Part shown: positions 44,482 to 53,668 of the stretch, one piece after another
Layout: every line of letters begins with the position of its first letter
Numbering within the stretch: the stretch's first letter is position 1
Program-made: the position numbers and the translations under genes
The notes under the pieces: model-generated
Told to the model about the DNA's origin: nothing
What the model saw: the letters and a program-made list of their open reading frames with translations, nothing else
Databases searched by the model: none
Source of the DNA: CAYMCO01 sp964388955
GTDB taxonomy: Bacteria > Chloroflexota > Anaerolineae > Anaerolineales > E44-bin32
DNA: 64,000 nucleotides
Direction: 5' to 3'
NCBI GenBank assembly: GCA_964388955.1
Contig: CAYMCO010000017.1
Coordinates: 44,567-108,566, forward strand

Positions 44482-46026
44482 ATGGACAGACGAGCTTTTG
44501 TCAAATTAGCCTCGCTCCTGCCGGCTATGGGGCTGCCGCTGCTACCCAAGATGAAAGAAAGGGAGCAGGGGCGCCGGAACGCCGTAGATCTCCCAACGAT
44601 CTTGATCCTGGTGTTCGATGCGCTCTCGGCGCGCAACATGTCATTATACGGCTACCCGAGACAAACCACCCCCAACATCGACCGCCTGGCGGAGAAGGCG
44701 ATCGTGTTCCACCGGCACTACTCAGGCGCCAATTTCACCACACCCGGCACGGCATCCCTGCTGACCGGGACCCTTCCCTGGCGCCACCGCGCATTCCACG
44801 TCTACGGGATGGTCGATCGCGGCGCGGCGCAGCGGAACGTATTTCATGCGCTGTCAGAGAGCGGCATCGATCGTCTCTGCTATACGCACAATGATCTGGC
44901 GGAGATGATCCTCTATCAATTCGAGCCTGACATCGATGAGTACTTGCGCGCCAGCGACCTGGCCCTTTTCTACGACAAGCCGCTGTCGGACAGCGTGTTC
45001 TTCTCAGACAGGGACTTCGCTTTCATGGGAGAGCGGCTGGCAATGCAGGGATCCCCGGAACACCCTGCATCGGCCTTTCTTTCCCTGGCACACAAGCTTT
45101 GGCGGACCTCGGAGACTTTCAATGTCGATCGGCCGCATCTCGAGCAATTCCCGTTGGGCGTGCCCCGCGTCCCCGGGGGCGCGCTCTTCCTGTTGGAGGA
45201 TGCCATCGATTGGGTGCAGACTCGGCTCTTGCAGCGTTCCGGCTCCTTGTTCGGATATCTTCACTTCTATCCTCCCCATGGCCCCTTCCAGAATCGGCGC
45301 GACTTCATCGACATTTTCGATGACGATTTTCAACCGGTGGAGAAGCCCGAGCACTTCTTCTCGAAGGGGCAGAGCCAGGGTCGAGCGAACAAGCGCCGTC
45401 AGCGGTACGACGAGTACATCGCGTATGTGGATTCAGAATTCGGCAGATTGCTGGATTTCATGGCAGCCGAAGGCCTGCTGGATGAAACCCTGCTCATCCT
45501 CACCAGCGACCATGGCCAGATGTTCGAACGCGGAGTGGTCGGCCACACTACTGAATTGCTGGTCGAGCCTTTGATCCATATCCCGCTGGTCATGTTCGGC
45601 TTGGGGCGGGAGGATCGTCTGGATGTGCGTGCGCCGACGAGCTGCGTTGACCTGCTGCCAACCGTAACCCGGTTGGCAGGCGGGGTGATCCCCGGCTGGA
45701 CCGAGGGGTTGCCTCTGCCGCCTGCGGCGGATAGCCCACCCGAAACCGATCGCGCCATCTACGCGCTGGAGGCGAAAGGGAATCCCAGCCGCGCTCCGCT
45801 CACCAGGGCGACTTTGGCGTTGGTGCAAGGTCGATACAAGTTGATCCACTACTTTGGCTATGCGGGCTTTGACGACGAATACGAGATGTATGACTTGGCG
45901 ACTGATCCTGAAGAGCTGCGGAATGTGTACGTCGAATCTGACCCGCTTGCTTCCCGGCTGCGGGATCAGTTGCTCGCCAAACTCGACAGTGTGAACCAGG
46001 CCTATCCAGAAGGCAGGGCATCGTGA
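44482..46026 (+). CDS. Sulfatase-fold protein, paralogue 3, Thr nucleophile
   Basis: A 514-residue paralogue starting MDRRAFVKLASLLPAMGLPL, a Tat-like signal. Motifs: LVFDALSARNMSLYGYPRQT, NFTTPGTASLLTGTLPW, GYLHFYPPHGPFQNR, DEYIAYVDSEFGRLLDFM, LTSDHGQMFERGVVGHTTEL, APTSCVDLLPTVTRLAG. The ATG at 44482 is chosen because the Tat motif starts there; the open frame upstream from 44293 belongs to the promoter region. Same Thr substitution as its paralogues. Next gene starts 70 bases downstream. Confidence 0.85.
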   Translation: MDRRAFVKLASLLPAMGLPLLPKMKEREQGRRNAVDLPTILILVFDALSARNMSLYGYPRQTTPNIDRLAEKAIVFHRHYSGANFTTPGTASLLTGTLPWRHRAFHVYGMVDRGAAQRNVFHALSESGIDRLCYTHNDLAEMILYQFEPDIDEYLRASDLALFYDKPLSDSVFFSDRDFAFMGERLAMQGSPEHPASAFLSLAHKLWRTSETFNVDRPHLEQFPLGVPRVPGGALFLLEDAIDWVQTRLLQRSGSLFGYLHFYPPHGPFQNRRDFIDIFDDDFQPVEKPEHFFSKGQSQGRANKRRQRYDEYIAYVDSEFGRLLDFMAAEGLLDETLLILTSDHGQMFERGVVGHTTELLVEPLIHIPLVMFGLGREDRLDVRAPTSCVDLLPTVTRLAGGVIPGWTEGLPLPPAADSPPETDRAIYALEAKGNPSRAPLTRATLALVQGRYKLIHYFGYAGFDDEYEMYDLATDPEELRNVYVESDPLASRLRDQLLAKLDSVNQAYPEGRAS

Positions 46027-46096
46027 ACCTGCTGATGGCGGACGCAGGCGGAAGCGCCCTGTTCGGCGGGAAAGGGGCGCGGTCGTGCGCGATCGC

Positions 46097-47626
46097 ATGA
46101 ACCGGCGGGATGCGCTGAAACTGCTGTCTCTCCTTCCGACATTGCGTTTCGCCCCGAGCCAGGCCGAGAAGCGTGGCCGCGCGGAAGCGGGGCCGGGTTC
46201 GCCGAACTTCTTGATTGTGGTCTTCGACGCCATGTCGGCGAGCAACCTGTCCTTGTACGGCTATCATCGGGATACCACACCGAACCTCAATCGCTTTTCT
46301 GAGAGGGCAACGATCTTCAATCGCCACTACGCCGGCGGCAGTTTCACCACCCCCGGCACGGCCTCACTGCTGACGGGCGTATATCCCTGGTCCCATCGGG
46401 CCCTGCATCTGCACGGGCTCGTGGCGCGCGAATACGAGGACAAGAGCATATTCAGTGTTTTTTGGGGGGGCGGCTATTCCCGCTTCGCCTTTTCTCACAA
46501 CCCGCTTGTGGTAATGCTGCTGACGCAGTTCAAGGCGCACATGGAGCGCCTGCTGAGGGCCGAGTCGCTCAGCCTGCTGGACGACCGTGTGTTGTTGACA
46601 TCCCTGTTTCGGAGAGACTTCAACGCCGCGCTCATCGGCGAGAAGTCCGCCATCCGGGGGGAGGATTGGCTTCCGGCGGCGCCCTTCTCGTCCATCCTCC
46701 ACAAATTCCTCCGCATCAGCGCCAAGAACGACCTCCGCCAGGAGCTGCGCGGGCAGTTTCCTCGCGGCCTGCCGTCGACCACCAACGGCGCCCTGGTATT
46801 CCGGTTGGAGGATGCGATCGACTGGCTGCTCGCGAATTTGCCCCGGATGGACCTCCCCTTCCTGGGCTATATGCACTTCTACCCCCCACACCGGCCCTAC
46901 AATACGCGCGCTGAATTCGTGGATCACTTTCGGGATGGTTGGCACCCTCCGTCGAAGCCCGAGCACGTCTTCACGGAAGGGCATAATGACCACTTCCTGA
47001 ACAACCACCGTCGCCGCTATGACGAATACATCGCCTACGCCGATGCCGAGTTTGGGCGCCTGCTGGACTCTATGGGGTCAGCCGGGCTGCTCGAAAACAC
47101 CTACGTGGTGTTGACGGCGGACCACGGCGAGATGTTCGAGCGAGGCATCATCGCGCACATCACCCCCACTTTGTTCGAACCCGTCATCCATATTCCGCTG
47201 ATGATCCTGAGGCCCGATCGCCCGGAGCACGCGGAAATCGACCAACCGACCAGTTGCGTCGACCTGCTCCCTACAATGTTGCATGTGGCCGGAAGGCCAA
47301 TCCCCGACTGGTCCGAGGGTGAAATCCTCCCGACGTTTGCAGCGGAGGCGGGCCATCCACGGGAAGTCTACTCCCTCGATGCCAAGATGAATCACCGGGA
47401 TCGGCCGCTGCGGCGCGGCAGCCTTGCGCTGATGATGGGGAGTCACAAGCTCATACACTACTTTGGATATGACTCGCTGCCGGATGCGTATGAGCTCTAT
47501 GACATATCGACCGATCCACAGGAGCTGACCGATTTGTATTCTTCGGAGTCAGAAGTAGCGGGAGAACTGCGGGAGCGGATGCGGGTCAAACTGGAGCAGG
47601 TGAACCGGCCGTATGAGCGAAGGTAG
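46097..47626 (+). CDS. Sulfatase-fold protein, paralogue 4, Thr nucleophile
   Basis: A 509-residue paralogue starting MNRRDALKLLSLLPTLRFAP, a Tat-like signal with RRDALK. Motifs: VVFDAMSASNLSLYGYHRDT, SFTTPGTASLLTGVYPW, GYMHFYPPHRPYNTR, DEYIAYADAEFGRLLDSM, LTADHGEMFERGIIAHITPT, PTSCVDLLPTMLHVAG and IHYFGYDSLPDAYELYDIST. An upstream GTG at 46085 adds four residues. All paralogues keep an Asp-His pair (DHGEMFERG) and a Thr at the nucleophile place, so they are presumably active but not sulfatases of the FGly type. Confidence 0.85.
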   Translation: MNRRDALKLLSLLPTLRFAPSQAEKRGRAEAGPGSPNFLIVVFDAMSASNLSLYGYHRDTTPNLNRFSERATIFNRHYAGGSFTTPGTASLLTGVYPWSHRALHLHGLVAREYEDKSIFSVFWGGGYSRFAFSHNPLVVMLLTQFKAHMERLLRAESLSLLDDRVLLTSLFRRDFNAALIGEKSAIRGEDWLPAAPFSSILHKFLRISAKNDLRQELRGQFPRGLPSTTNGALVFRLEDAIDWLLANLPRMDLPFLGYMHFYPPHRPYNTRAEFVDHFRDGWHPPSKPEHVFTEGHNDHFLNNHRRRYDEYIAYADAEFGRLLDSMGSAGLLENTYVVLTADHGEMFERGIIAHITPTLFEPVIHIPLMILRPDRPEHAEIDQPTSCVDLLPTMLHVAGRPIPDWSEGEILPTFAAEAGHPREVYSLDAKMNHRDRPLRRGSLALMMGSHKLIHYFGYDSLPDAYELYDISTDPQELTDLYSSESEVAGELRERMRVKLEQVNRPYERR

Positions 47627-47689
47627 GATAGGGCGAAGGCCAGGGGCCACTTGGCCGGGAGGAGACGGGCTCCCGGCAGCAGGCCGACG

Positions 47690-49237
47690 ATGAGTGATCC
47701 CTTGGAGAGGCGAGATTTTCTCAAGCTCTTGAGCATCATCCCGCCGTCCGGGCTGGCGTGGCGAGCCGCGGGCGGGGATGTGCGGCTGGGCGCGAACGGC
47801 ACGCGGCCCCATATCATCATTGTGGTCTTCGATGCATTGTCGGCGCTCAACGTCTCGCTATATGGCTATTCACGCCGGACCACGCCGAACTTCGAGCGGT
47901 TCGCGCAGCATGCCACCGTGTACCACCGCCACTATTCCGCCGGGAGTTTCACAACCCCGGGCACCGCTTCACTCCTCACGGGAACGACGCCTTGGCGGCA
48001 TCGCGGCCTGCACATCTACGGAAACGTACTCCCATCATTTGAGACCCGAAATCTATTCACCGCCTTCGAGAATGCGGGCTACGATCGAATCGCGTACACG
48101 CATAACGATCTGGCCAATCTGCTGCTGCATCAATTCGGCTCTGGCTTGGACGAGTTGAAAAAGATCAGCGACCTATGTCTCTTCTATGAGAAGGAGCTGT
48201 CCGAGAATCTGTTTCCTTCGGATCACAATGCCGCCTTCCTGGCCGAGCGCTCCATGGTTCGGGGGGGAGCCGGAAGCGAAAACCCCGCCTCGCTCTTCTA
48301 TGCACTTCTGCATCAAGTCTGGCGCACCAAGAACAAGAACCTCTACTTGAGCCGGTACGCGAGAGAATTTCCCAGGGGGGTGCCGGCTGAGACCGGTTCG
48401 CGCCTGATGTTCCTGTTGGAAGACGCCATCGACTGGGTTCAGAAGGTGCTGGGGTCGGCTTCCCGCCCTGTGCTCGGGTATTTCCACTTTTATCCCCCGC
48501 ACCGCCCGTATAACACCCGCCGAGAGTTCATCGATCGCTTCCGCGACGATTGGAACCCACCACAAAAGCCGGAGAATTACTTCAGCAAGGGCGTTTCCCA
48601 GAGGGAGCTGGATAAGAGGCGGCGCCTGTATGACGAGTACATCGCCTACGCAGATGCTGAGTTTGGGCGGTTGCTGGATTTCATACAGTCCCGCGGCTTG
48701 CTCGAGAACAGTTGTCTGGTGCTCACTTCGGATCATGGGGAGATGTTCGAGCGCGGCATCTTGGCGCATATCACTGAGACGATGTATGAGCCCATTTTGC
48801 GAGTGCCCCTGATCGTCTCGTGGCCGGGCCAGAAGGAGCGGCGGGATGTGTATCGGCTCACCAGCAGCATAGATGTGCTCCCCACTATGACTGATTTGGC
48901 GGGGCTGGATCGACCGGATTGGTCGGAGGGGGAGTCGCTGATGGCATCAGAAGAACCGGCATCCAGTGATCCGCGGAGCATCTACTGCGTGGATGGAAAG
49001 CAGAACCCCATCCGGGCGCCGCTCACCAAGGGAACCGTGGCGTTGATCTCGGGCGACTACAAGCTCATCCGTTATTTGGGTTATGGCGGTGACCTGCCGT
49101 CGGAGTACGAGCTGTACAACGTAGTGGCGGATCCGGAGGAGTTGACCGATCTGTTTCACCGGGACGCCGCCGTTGCGGAGCGGATGAAGGCCGAGCTTGC
49201 ATCGCGGTTGGCAGAAGAGAACCGCGCTTTCTCATAG
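47690..49237 (+). CDS. Sulfatase-fold protein, paralogue 5, Thr nucleophile
   Basis: A 515-residue paralogue starting MSDPLERRDFLKLLSIIPPS, Tat-like with RRDFLK. Motifs: VVFDALSALNVSLYGYSRRT, SFTTPGTASLLTGTTPW, YFHFYPPHRPYNTRREF, DEYIAYADAEFGRLLDF, LTSDHGEMFERGILAHITET and IRYLGYGGDLPSEYELYNVV. Its closest visible likeness is to paralogues 1 and 4, which share the PHxPYNTR and DHGEMFERG variants. It ends the array. The ATG at 47690 was chosen over the longer frame because the family fold starts here. Confidence 0.85.
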   Translation: MSDPLERRDFLKLLSIIPPSGLAWRAAGGDVRLGANGTRPHIIIVVFDALSALNVSLYGYSRRTTPNFERFAQHATVYHRHYSAGSFTTPGTASLLTGTTPWRHRGLHIYGNVLPSFETRNLFTAFENAGYDRIAYTHNDLANLLLHQFGSGLDELKKISDLCLFYEKELSENLFPSDHNAAFLAERSMVRGGAGSENPASLFYALLHQVWRTKNKNLYLSRYAREFPRGVPAETGSRLMFLLEDAIDWVQKVLGSASRPVLGYFHFYPPHRPYNTRREFIDRFRDDWNPPQKPENYFSKGVSQRELDKRRRLYDEYIAYADAEFGRLLDFIQSRGLLENSCLVLTSDHGEMFERGILAHITETMYEPILRVPLIVSWPGQKERRDVYRLTSSIDVLPTMTDLAGLDRPDWSEGESLMASEEPASSDPRSIYCVDGKQNPIRAPLTKGTVALISGDYKLIRYLGYGGDLPSEYELYNVVADPEELTDLFHRDAAVAERMKAELASRLAEENRAFS

Positions 49238-49362
49238 ATCGCGGGAGTTCACCACGCAGGTCCGAAGTCGCCCGTCTGTGCAGCCCCCGTTTTGATCCTG
49301 ATGCACAATGCCATCGCTTCGGTCAATGGGGCGGCGACATCCCGGATCACCTTTGGCGCGAA

Positions 49363-50415
49363 TCACATGTCACCAACTCCGGCCGCAGGGGCTGGAGCCG
49401 GCGGCGCTTCGCCTTGAGCCGCCAGAAACACCGAAGGAATCAGAATAAGGACATACGGCACCATGAACAGCCGCGTCTCCCACAACAGCGCCAGGAACGG
49501 ATGAACCAATAGCCACAGTGGCACGATGGCGAGGAAAAACCGGTGCAGGATGGCGGGCCATTTCCTCCAGACCGCGATGCCAATCAAGGGCAGAATGCTG
49601 AATGTCAGGGCCGGCATCACATAAGTCATCCGAGATGTCAGATTGTAGAGAAGCATGTCAAGACCGACGGTATGTCCCTTGACATCGATGAACGACCTTG
49701 GGCCGTAGTAGAGCCTGATGCCGAAGAATATCAAGATGAAAAGGCCCAGGCTGACACTCGCGATCAGCAGCACACTCCGGTCAAGAGAGAATCTGCGGTG
49801 GAGGTCAATTCTCGCCAGGACCAGCATTACTGGGATAAGGATCGCGGTCTCTCGGTTGAACGCCGCAATGACAGAAATGGGGAGAATCCAGAAATGGCGT
49901 CCTTCGAGAATTGCGATCCCTGCCAGAAGATAGAACACTACATCAAACCAAGTGTCAAAGGCCAAATGGCTGCGGTAGTTCGAATAGGTAACTCCCCAGG
50001 CGAGCACTGCGACGGCGATCAGCGTGTGCCAGGAGCCCATCCCCAGCTCACGCCAGTACACGCCTGAGAGATAGAACACCAATCCAAAAAGGATACCGCT
50101 CGTGGCCAGGAAAGCAGGCACGTGCGGCTTTTTCACGCCGAAAGGCTTTATGACTTGGAGCTCACCCTTTATGAGATACGGCGCCAGTATCCGATACTGC
50201 CATGGATCAATCGCGGTGCCCTGGATCACCGCTTTCTGGAACCGAAGTTGATCGTCGGAAAGATAGTCCACGGATCTTGAGACAAAGACAAACTGGTAGA
50301 GGACCAGAAAAGCGAGCAATCCGCTGGCGGTGATGAGGGCAAGGCGCCAGCGTGGGCCATTCTGAAGAGGCTTGGAGCCAAAGCGCTTGCGTGCATCTGG
50401 ATCCGAGGTGTCCAT
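49363..50415 (-). CDS. Polytopic membrane protein, EpsG/glycosyltransferase-like
   Basis: A 350-residue protein with about nine membrane segments and few loops, for example LALITASGLLAFLVLYQFVF, HTLIAVAVLAWGVTYSNYRS, FDVVFYLLAGIAILEGRHF, FNRETAILIPVMLVLARIDL and IVPLWLLVHPFLALLWETRL. The loop SVDYLSDDQLRFQKAVIQG between helices 1 and 2, with acidic residues, and the early WQYRILAPYLI and FNRETA motifs resemble lipid-linked glycan polymerases or glycosyltransferases. The C-terminal tail is Pro/Ala-rich. It lies at the right end of the array and opposite to it, so a role in the same surface glycan is plausible but unproven. Confidence 0.65.
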   Translation of the reverse strand: MDTSDPDARKRFGSKPLQNGPRWRLALITASGLLAFLVLYQFVFVSRSVDYLSDDQLRFQKAVIQGTAIDPWQYRILAPYLIKGELQVIKPFGVKKPHVPAFLATSGILFGLVFYLSGVYWRELGMGSWHTLIAVAVLAWGVTYSNYRSHLAFDTWFDVVFYLLAGIAILEGRHFWILPISVIAAFNRETAILIPVMLVLARIDLHRRFSLDRSVLLIASVSLGLFILIFFGIRLYYGPRSFIDVKGHTVGLDMLLYNLTSRMTYVMPALTFSILPLIGIAVWRKWPAILHRFFLAIVPLWLLVHPFLALLWETRLFMVPYVLILIPSVFLAAQGEAPPAPAPAAGVGDM

Positions 50416-50647
50416 TTGCCCCGCTCCCGGGCGGATAACACGAGTCTTCCGTCTCCCATCAAACGTGCAGCCGATATATACACCGGGCTCCCACTTTCCG
50501 GCAAACGTTCACGGACCGCAGAGTGCGCGAGAGGCGGTCGACATGGTTTGCGATAGAGATGGCAGCAGGGCAGCGGAGTTCGGCGGATATCCCGTCTCAA
50601 GCCGGTCGCCGCCCTCAGACCGATGCCGGATGGGATGGGTGCGCAGG
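50416..50647. other. Short spacer
   Basis: A 232-base spacer between two minus-strand units; no clear promoter or hairpin was recognised. Confidence 0.35.
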
Positions 50648-51001
50648 CTAGAGAATGCGCAGGCGGCAGGTCACACGCCCCAGGATGTGACCTGCGCTGA
50701 GGGCTCCGAAGTTGGCACTGTCGGTGCTTTCCAGCATATTCATGCCGCGCAGATGGTACCGGCCACCGGGATCAATCCCCGAGATCGCCTTGATGATGAC
50801 CAAATCCCGGACATAGGGATGGCGGGCGAGCACAATGTCCCCGACGGCAAGGTCTGCCTCGGGCGAGATTCGCATGTCAACCAGGACATACTCCCCTGGG
50901 CGCAGCAATGGAGTCATAGAGGTTCCGGAAACTCGAAAGCGCCTCCGGAACCTCAATAGCCAGAGCATAATGTCCAAGGGGTTGCTCCTGCGGAGCCGCA
51001 C
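50648..51001 (-). CDS. sodX: Nickel-type superoxide dismutase maturation protease
   Basis: A 117-residue S26-like protease that cuts the NiSOD propeptide to free the N-terminal His needed for nickel binding. Motifs: the nucleophile Ser in VSGTSMTPLLRPGEYVLVDM, catalytic Lys in DLVIIKAISGID, and GMNMLESTDSANFG. A short hydrophobic helix (IMLWLLRFRR) near the N-terminus could bind the membrane. The GTG start is preceded by GAGGGGGG. It follows sodN by 33 bases on the same strand, the usual pairing for this protease. Confidence 0.88.
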   Translation of the reverse strand: MRLRRSNPLDIMLWLLRFRRRFRVSGTSMTPLLRPGEYVLVDMRISPEADLAVGDIVLARHPYVRDLVIIKAISGIDPGGRYHLRGMNMLESTDSANFGALSAGHILGRVTCRLRIL

Positions 51002-51034
51002 CGGGCGAAACCCCCCTCGGCGTCAAGGAGGCGT

Positions 51035-51511
51035 TCAGCTAGCCGTGTAGTACGCCACCTCGCGCCCCTTGGTCTCCCAGAAGATCGTGTGAATCTTCTT
51101 CACGCTATCCATCAGGGCTTCCGCCTTTTCCAGGTTGACTTCATGCTTTGCGGCGGAGCACAGCTTGGCTGCGTTCCAGAAAGTCTCGTGAAGATCAGGG
51201 TATTTCTCAAGATGGACAGGCTTGAAGTAGTCCGTCCACAGGATCAGCAGTTCTCGCTTGGCCAGCTCGGCCTGCGCCTCCTTGATGGCCACAAAGCGCG
51301 CGAACGTATTCAGATAGGAGACCATGGCGGCCTGATCCCCACTGGGGTCGGGCATCTCGAGCGCCATCAGCTTCTTGGTCATCGAGAGCACCGCCTCGGC
51401 GGCGATGCGAGCCGATGCGGGGTCATATACACCGCAAGGCCCGTCGCAATGTGCGGAGGCCTCGGGGGCGCTGAGGTGAGAATGCAGCTTGGCGGTGAGT
51501 TCGTCGAACAT
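51035..51511 (-). CDS. sodN: Nickel superoxide dismutase precursor
   Basis: A 158-residue NiSOD, converting superoxide to oxygen and peroxide in the cytoplasm. The Ni hook HCDGPCGVYDP starts at His21, so cleavage before H21 by the adjacent protease leaves His1, Cys2 and Cys6 as ligands. The rest is a helical bundle (EAVLSMTKKLMALEM, AQAELAKRELLILWTDYFKP). Leader MFDELTAKLHSHLSAPEASA is removed. Found mainly in actinobacteria, cyanobacteria and some Chloroflexota; its presence suggests exposure to oxygen. It is transcribed with sodX. Confidence 0.95.
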   Translation of the reverse strand: MFDELTAKLHSHLSAPEASAHCDGPCGVYDPASARIAAEAVLSMTKKLMALEMPDPSGDQAAMVSYLNTFARFVAIKEAQAELAKRELLILWTDYFKPVHLEKYPDLHETFWNAAKLCSAAKHEVNLEKAEALMDSVKKIHTIFWETKGREVAYYTAS

Positions 51512-51990
51512 GTGTCCATCTCCTCCCCCTGATTCGCAATCAGGGATCTACATAGGGTTGCTCCGAAACCACTTATATCAAGTGAATTATAACTTAGGAA
51601 GTCCGAATTAGAGACCTCATGTTGAGCTCCGGTCCAGAATCTTTAAGGTTTGGTGCACAAACGGCATTCGCGTTCGCAGAAGGGGGCCGTGTCGACTCAG
51701 GATCCGTGACAAATCGATTGACTCGCGGTCGACGGTAGTGGCGGCGCGCGCCTTCCGTCTGCATGAGATCGAGCGGCCGTCCTTGCGGCCTCAGGGAGTC
51801 TTCTGGAAGAGAGTGCCTTTGCCGCCGGCCCCGCCCGGAGGGGCCCCCTCGACGCTCGGTCGCGCGCTGAAAGGGCCTTGTCCCTCGAAGGGAAGGTCCA
51901 ACCCGTCAAGCGCCGGGGTTTGAACCCAGAGCGGCCGCCGGACAGTATATTGGTGGGATCGAGATGCCGGAGGACGAAAGGCGGAAATCC
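51512..51990. other. Divergent promoter region between sodN and the M1 peptidase gene
   Basis: About 480 bases. AT-rich stretch at about 51570-51610 may hold the sodN promoter. Frames over 51738-51990 are Arg/Pro-rich shadows. No RNA gene was recognised. Confidence 0.4.
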
Positions 51991-53538
51991 ATGCCCAATA
52001 TGCGATGGCCGGGACGCCGAATTCCCCTGCGGGGGGCTCTCGCCGTTCTTCTGGTCTCTCTGGCGTCCGCTTGCCAGTTGAAGCTTCGAGCCTCACCGGG
52101 TCAATCGCCGGAAGGGTCGGTGGGGACCCAAGAGGTGAGCCGGCTGGCGGAGACCCCTTTTGGGGAGATGTCCTTCTTCGAGGCGGACCTGGCCCCTTCA
52201 GAACAGGGCGCCCCGGGGGGGCTTCCGGGCGCCAGCTACTACAAGTTGAACCTCGAGATCTCGGAGGACCTGTCCCATGTGGAGGGACATCTGGATGTGC
52301 AATATACGAATCGGGAGTCCCTCCCGCTGGATGAGATCTACTTTCGTCTCTTCCCGAACATCCTTGGCGGGGAAACACTGGTGGAAGATGTGCGGATCGC
52401 GGGCGAAGCGATACCCGCCTCGACGGACGAGTCCGGCAGTATATTGTGCCTGCCGCTGGCCGACCCGCTGCAGGTTGGGGAGGCACTCGTCGTAAGCATG
52501 GAGTTCTCGGTCGATGTGCCGACACGCCTGGACCGTAACTACGGGGTCCTGGCGGTGAGCGAAGGGATCCTCGCTCTGGCGCATTTCTATCCCATGATCC
52601 CGGTCTATGATGATGAGGGCTGGAATCTGGAGATACCGCCCCCGTATGGCGACGTGGTGTATGCCGACGCCAGCTTCTTCTTGGTGTCCGTGATCGCGCC
52701 GGGTGAGGTTACGATCGTCGGCTCCGGTGAGCGCGTTCGACATGCGGCGAATGGCGATTCACAACAAGTGCTCTTTGCGGCCGGGCCGGCGAGGGATTTC
52801 TATCTCGTCGCCAGCGGGGATCTTGGGATGCAGTCAGCTGATTTCGCTGAAACGCGGGTAAACAGCTATGGCCCCACTCCTTTCGCGGAAGCCAGCCAGC
52901 GGGTGCTGGGGTACGCGACCCAGGCCGCGGCGGCGTTCAGCGACCTCTACGCCCGATATCCCTACCGGGAGCTGGATTTGGTCACTACCCCCACCCTGGC
53001 GCTGGGGATCGAATACCCCGGTGTGCTGGCTATCGCCCAACGCATGTTTGATCCGGAAACAATGAAGTATCCGGAGAGCGTGCTGGAATCGACGGTCGCG
53101 CACGAGGTCGCCCATCAATGGTTCTACGGACTTGTCGGCAATGATCAACTAGACGAGCCCTGGCTGGACGAGGCGCTGGCCCAGTATCTCACCCTGGTTT
53201 ACTTTCGGCGGGTCAAAGGGGACGCAGCAGCGGCGGGCTTTCACGCGTCCTTTATCGAACGCTGGGACCGGGTGGATCGGGCGGATATCCCCATCGGCTT
53301 GCCGGTGTCCTCCTACACGGGAGCAGAATATGGCGCCATTATCTACGGCCGGGGCCCCCTCTTCATGGAGGCGCTTTCCAAAGCCATGCAGGATGAGGAT
53401 TTGACCCGCTTCCTGAGCGCCTATCTGTCCGCCTACAAATGGCAGAACGCGGACACGGAGGAGTTCCGCACTTTGGCCGAGGAAACGTGCGGCTGCGACC
53501 TGGGGGATCTATTTATGGAATATGTATATCCGCGCTGA
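51991..53538 (+). CDS. M1-family zinc metallopeptidase lipoprotein
   Basis: A 515-residue secreted peptidase. The N-terminus (LRGALAVLLVSLASAC) is a lipoprotein signal with Cys19. The zinc site is complete: HEVAHQWFYGLVGN, then LDEPWLDEALAQYL, giving HExxH with the third ligand Glu 18 residues on. The exopeptidase region reads LALGIEYPGVLAIAQ instead of GAMEN, a variant common in bacterial M1-like enzymes. A beta-rich N-terminal domain precedes the catalytic part. ATG at 51991 follows AAAGGCGGAA; a longer ATG start at 51964 is possible. It converges on the CAP-domain gene. Confidence 0.9.
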   Translation: MPNMRWPGRRIPLRGALAVLLVSLASACQLKLRASPGQSPEGSVGTQEVSRLAETPFGEMSFFEADLAPSEQGAPGGLPGASYYKLNLEISEDLSHVEGHLDVQYTNRESLPLDEIYFRLFPNILGGETLVEDVRIAGEAIPASTDESGSILCLPLADPLQVGEALVVSMEFSVDVPTRLDRNYGVLAVSEGILALAHFYPMIPVYDDEGWNLEIPPPYGDVVYADASFFLVSVIAPGEVTIVGSGERVRHAANGDSQQVLFAAGPARDFYLVASGDLGMQSADFAETRVNSYGPTPFAEASQRVLGYATQAAAAFSDLYARYPYRELDLVTTPTLALGIEYPGVLAIAQRMFDPETMKYPESVLESTVAHEVAHQWFYGLVGNDQLDEPWLDEALAQYLTLVYFRRVKGDAAAAGFHASFIERWDRVDRADIPIGLPVSSYTGAEYGAIIYGRGPLFMEALSKAMQDEDLTRFLSAYLSAYKWQNADTEEFRTLAEETCGCDLGDLFMEYVYPR

Positions 53539-53668
53539 CAACGGCAGCCGTTGGCGGCCTTGGAACTCGTGGGCTCCCCGATCGGCTCTCATTGGGCAGC
53601 AGCGCACCGGGATCAGCGCCTTCGGCCCCGTGTTACACCGGGGTCAGGCGGAACATGGAGGGGCAAGG

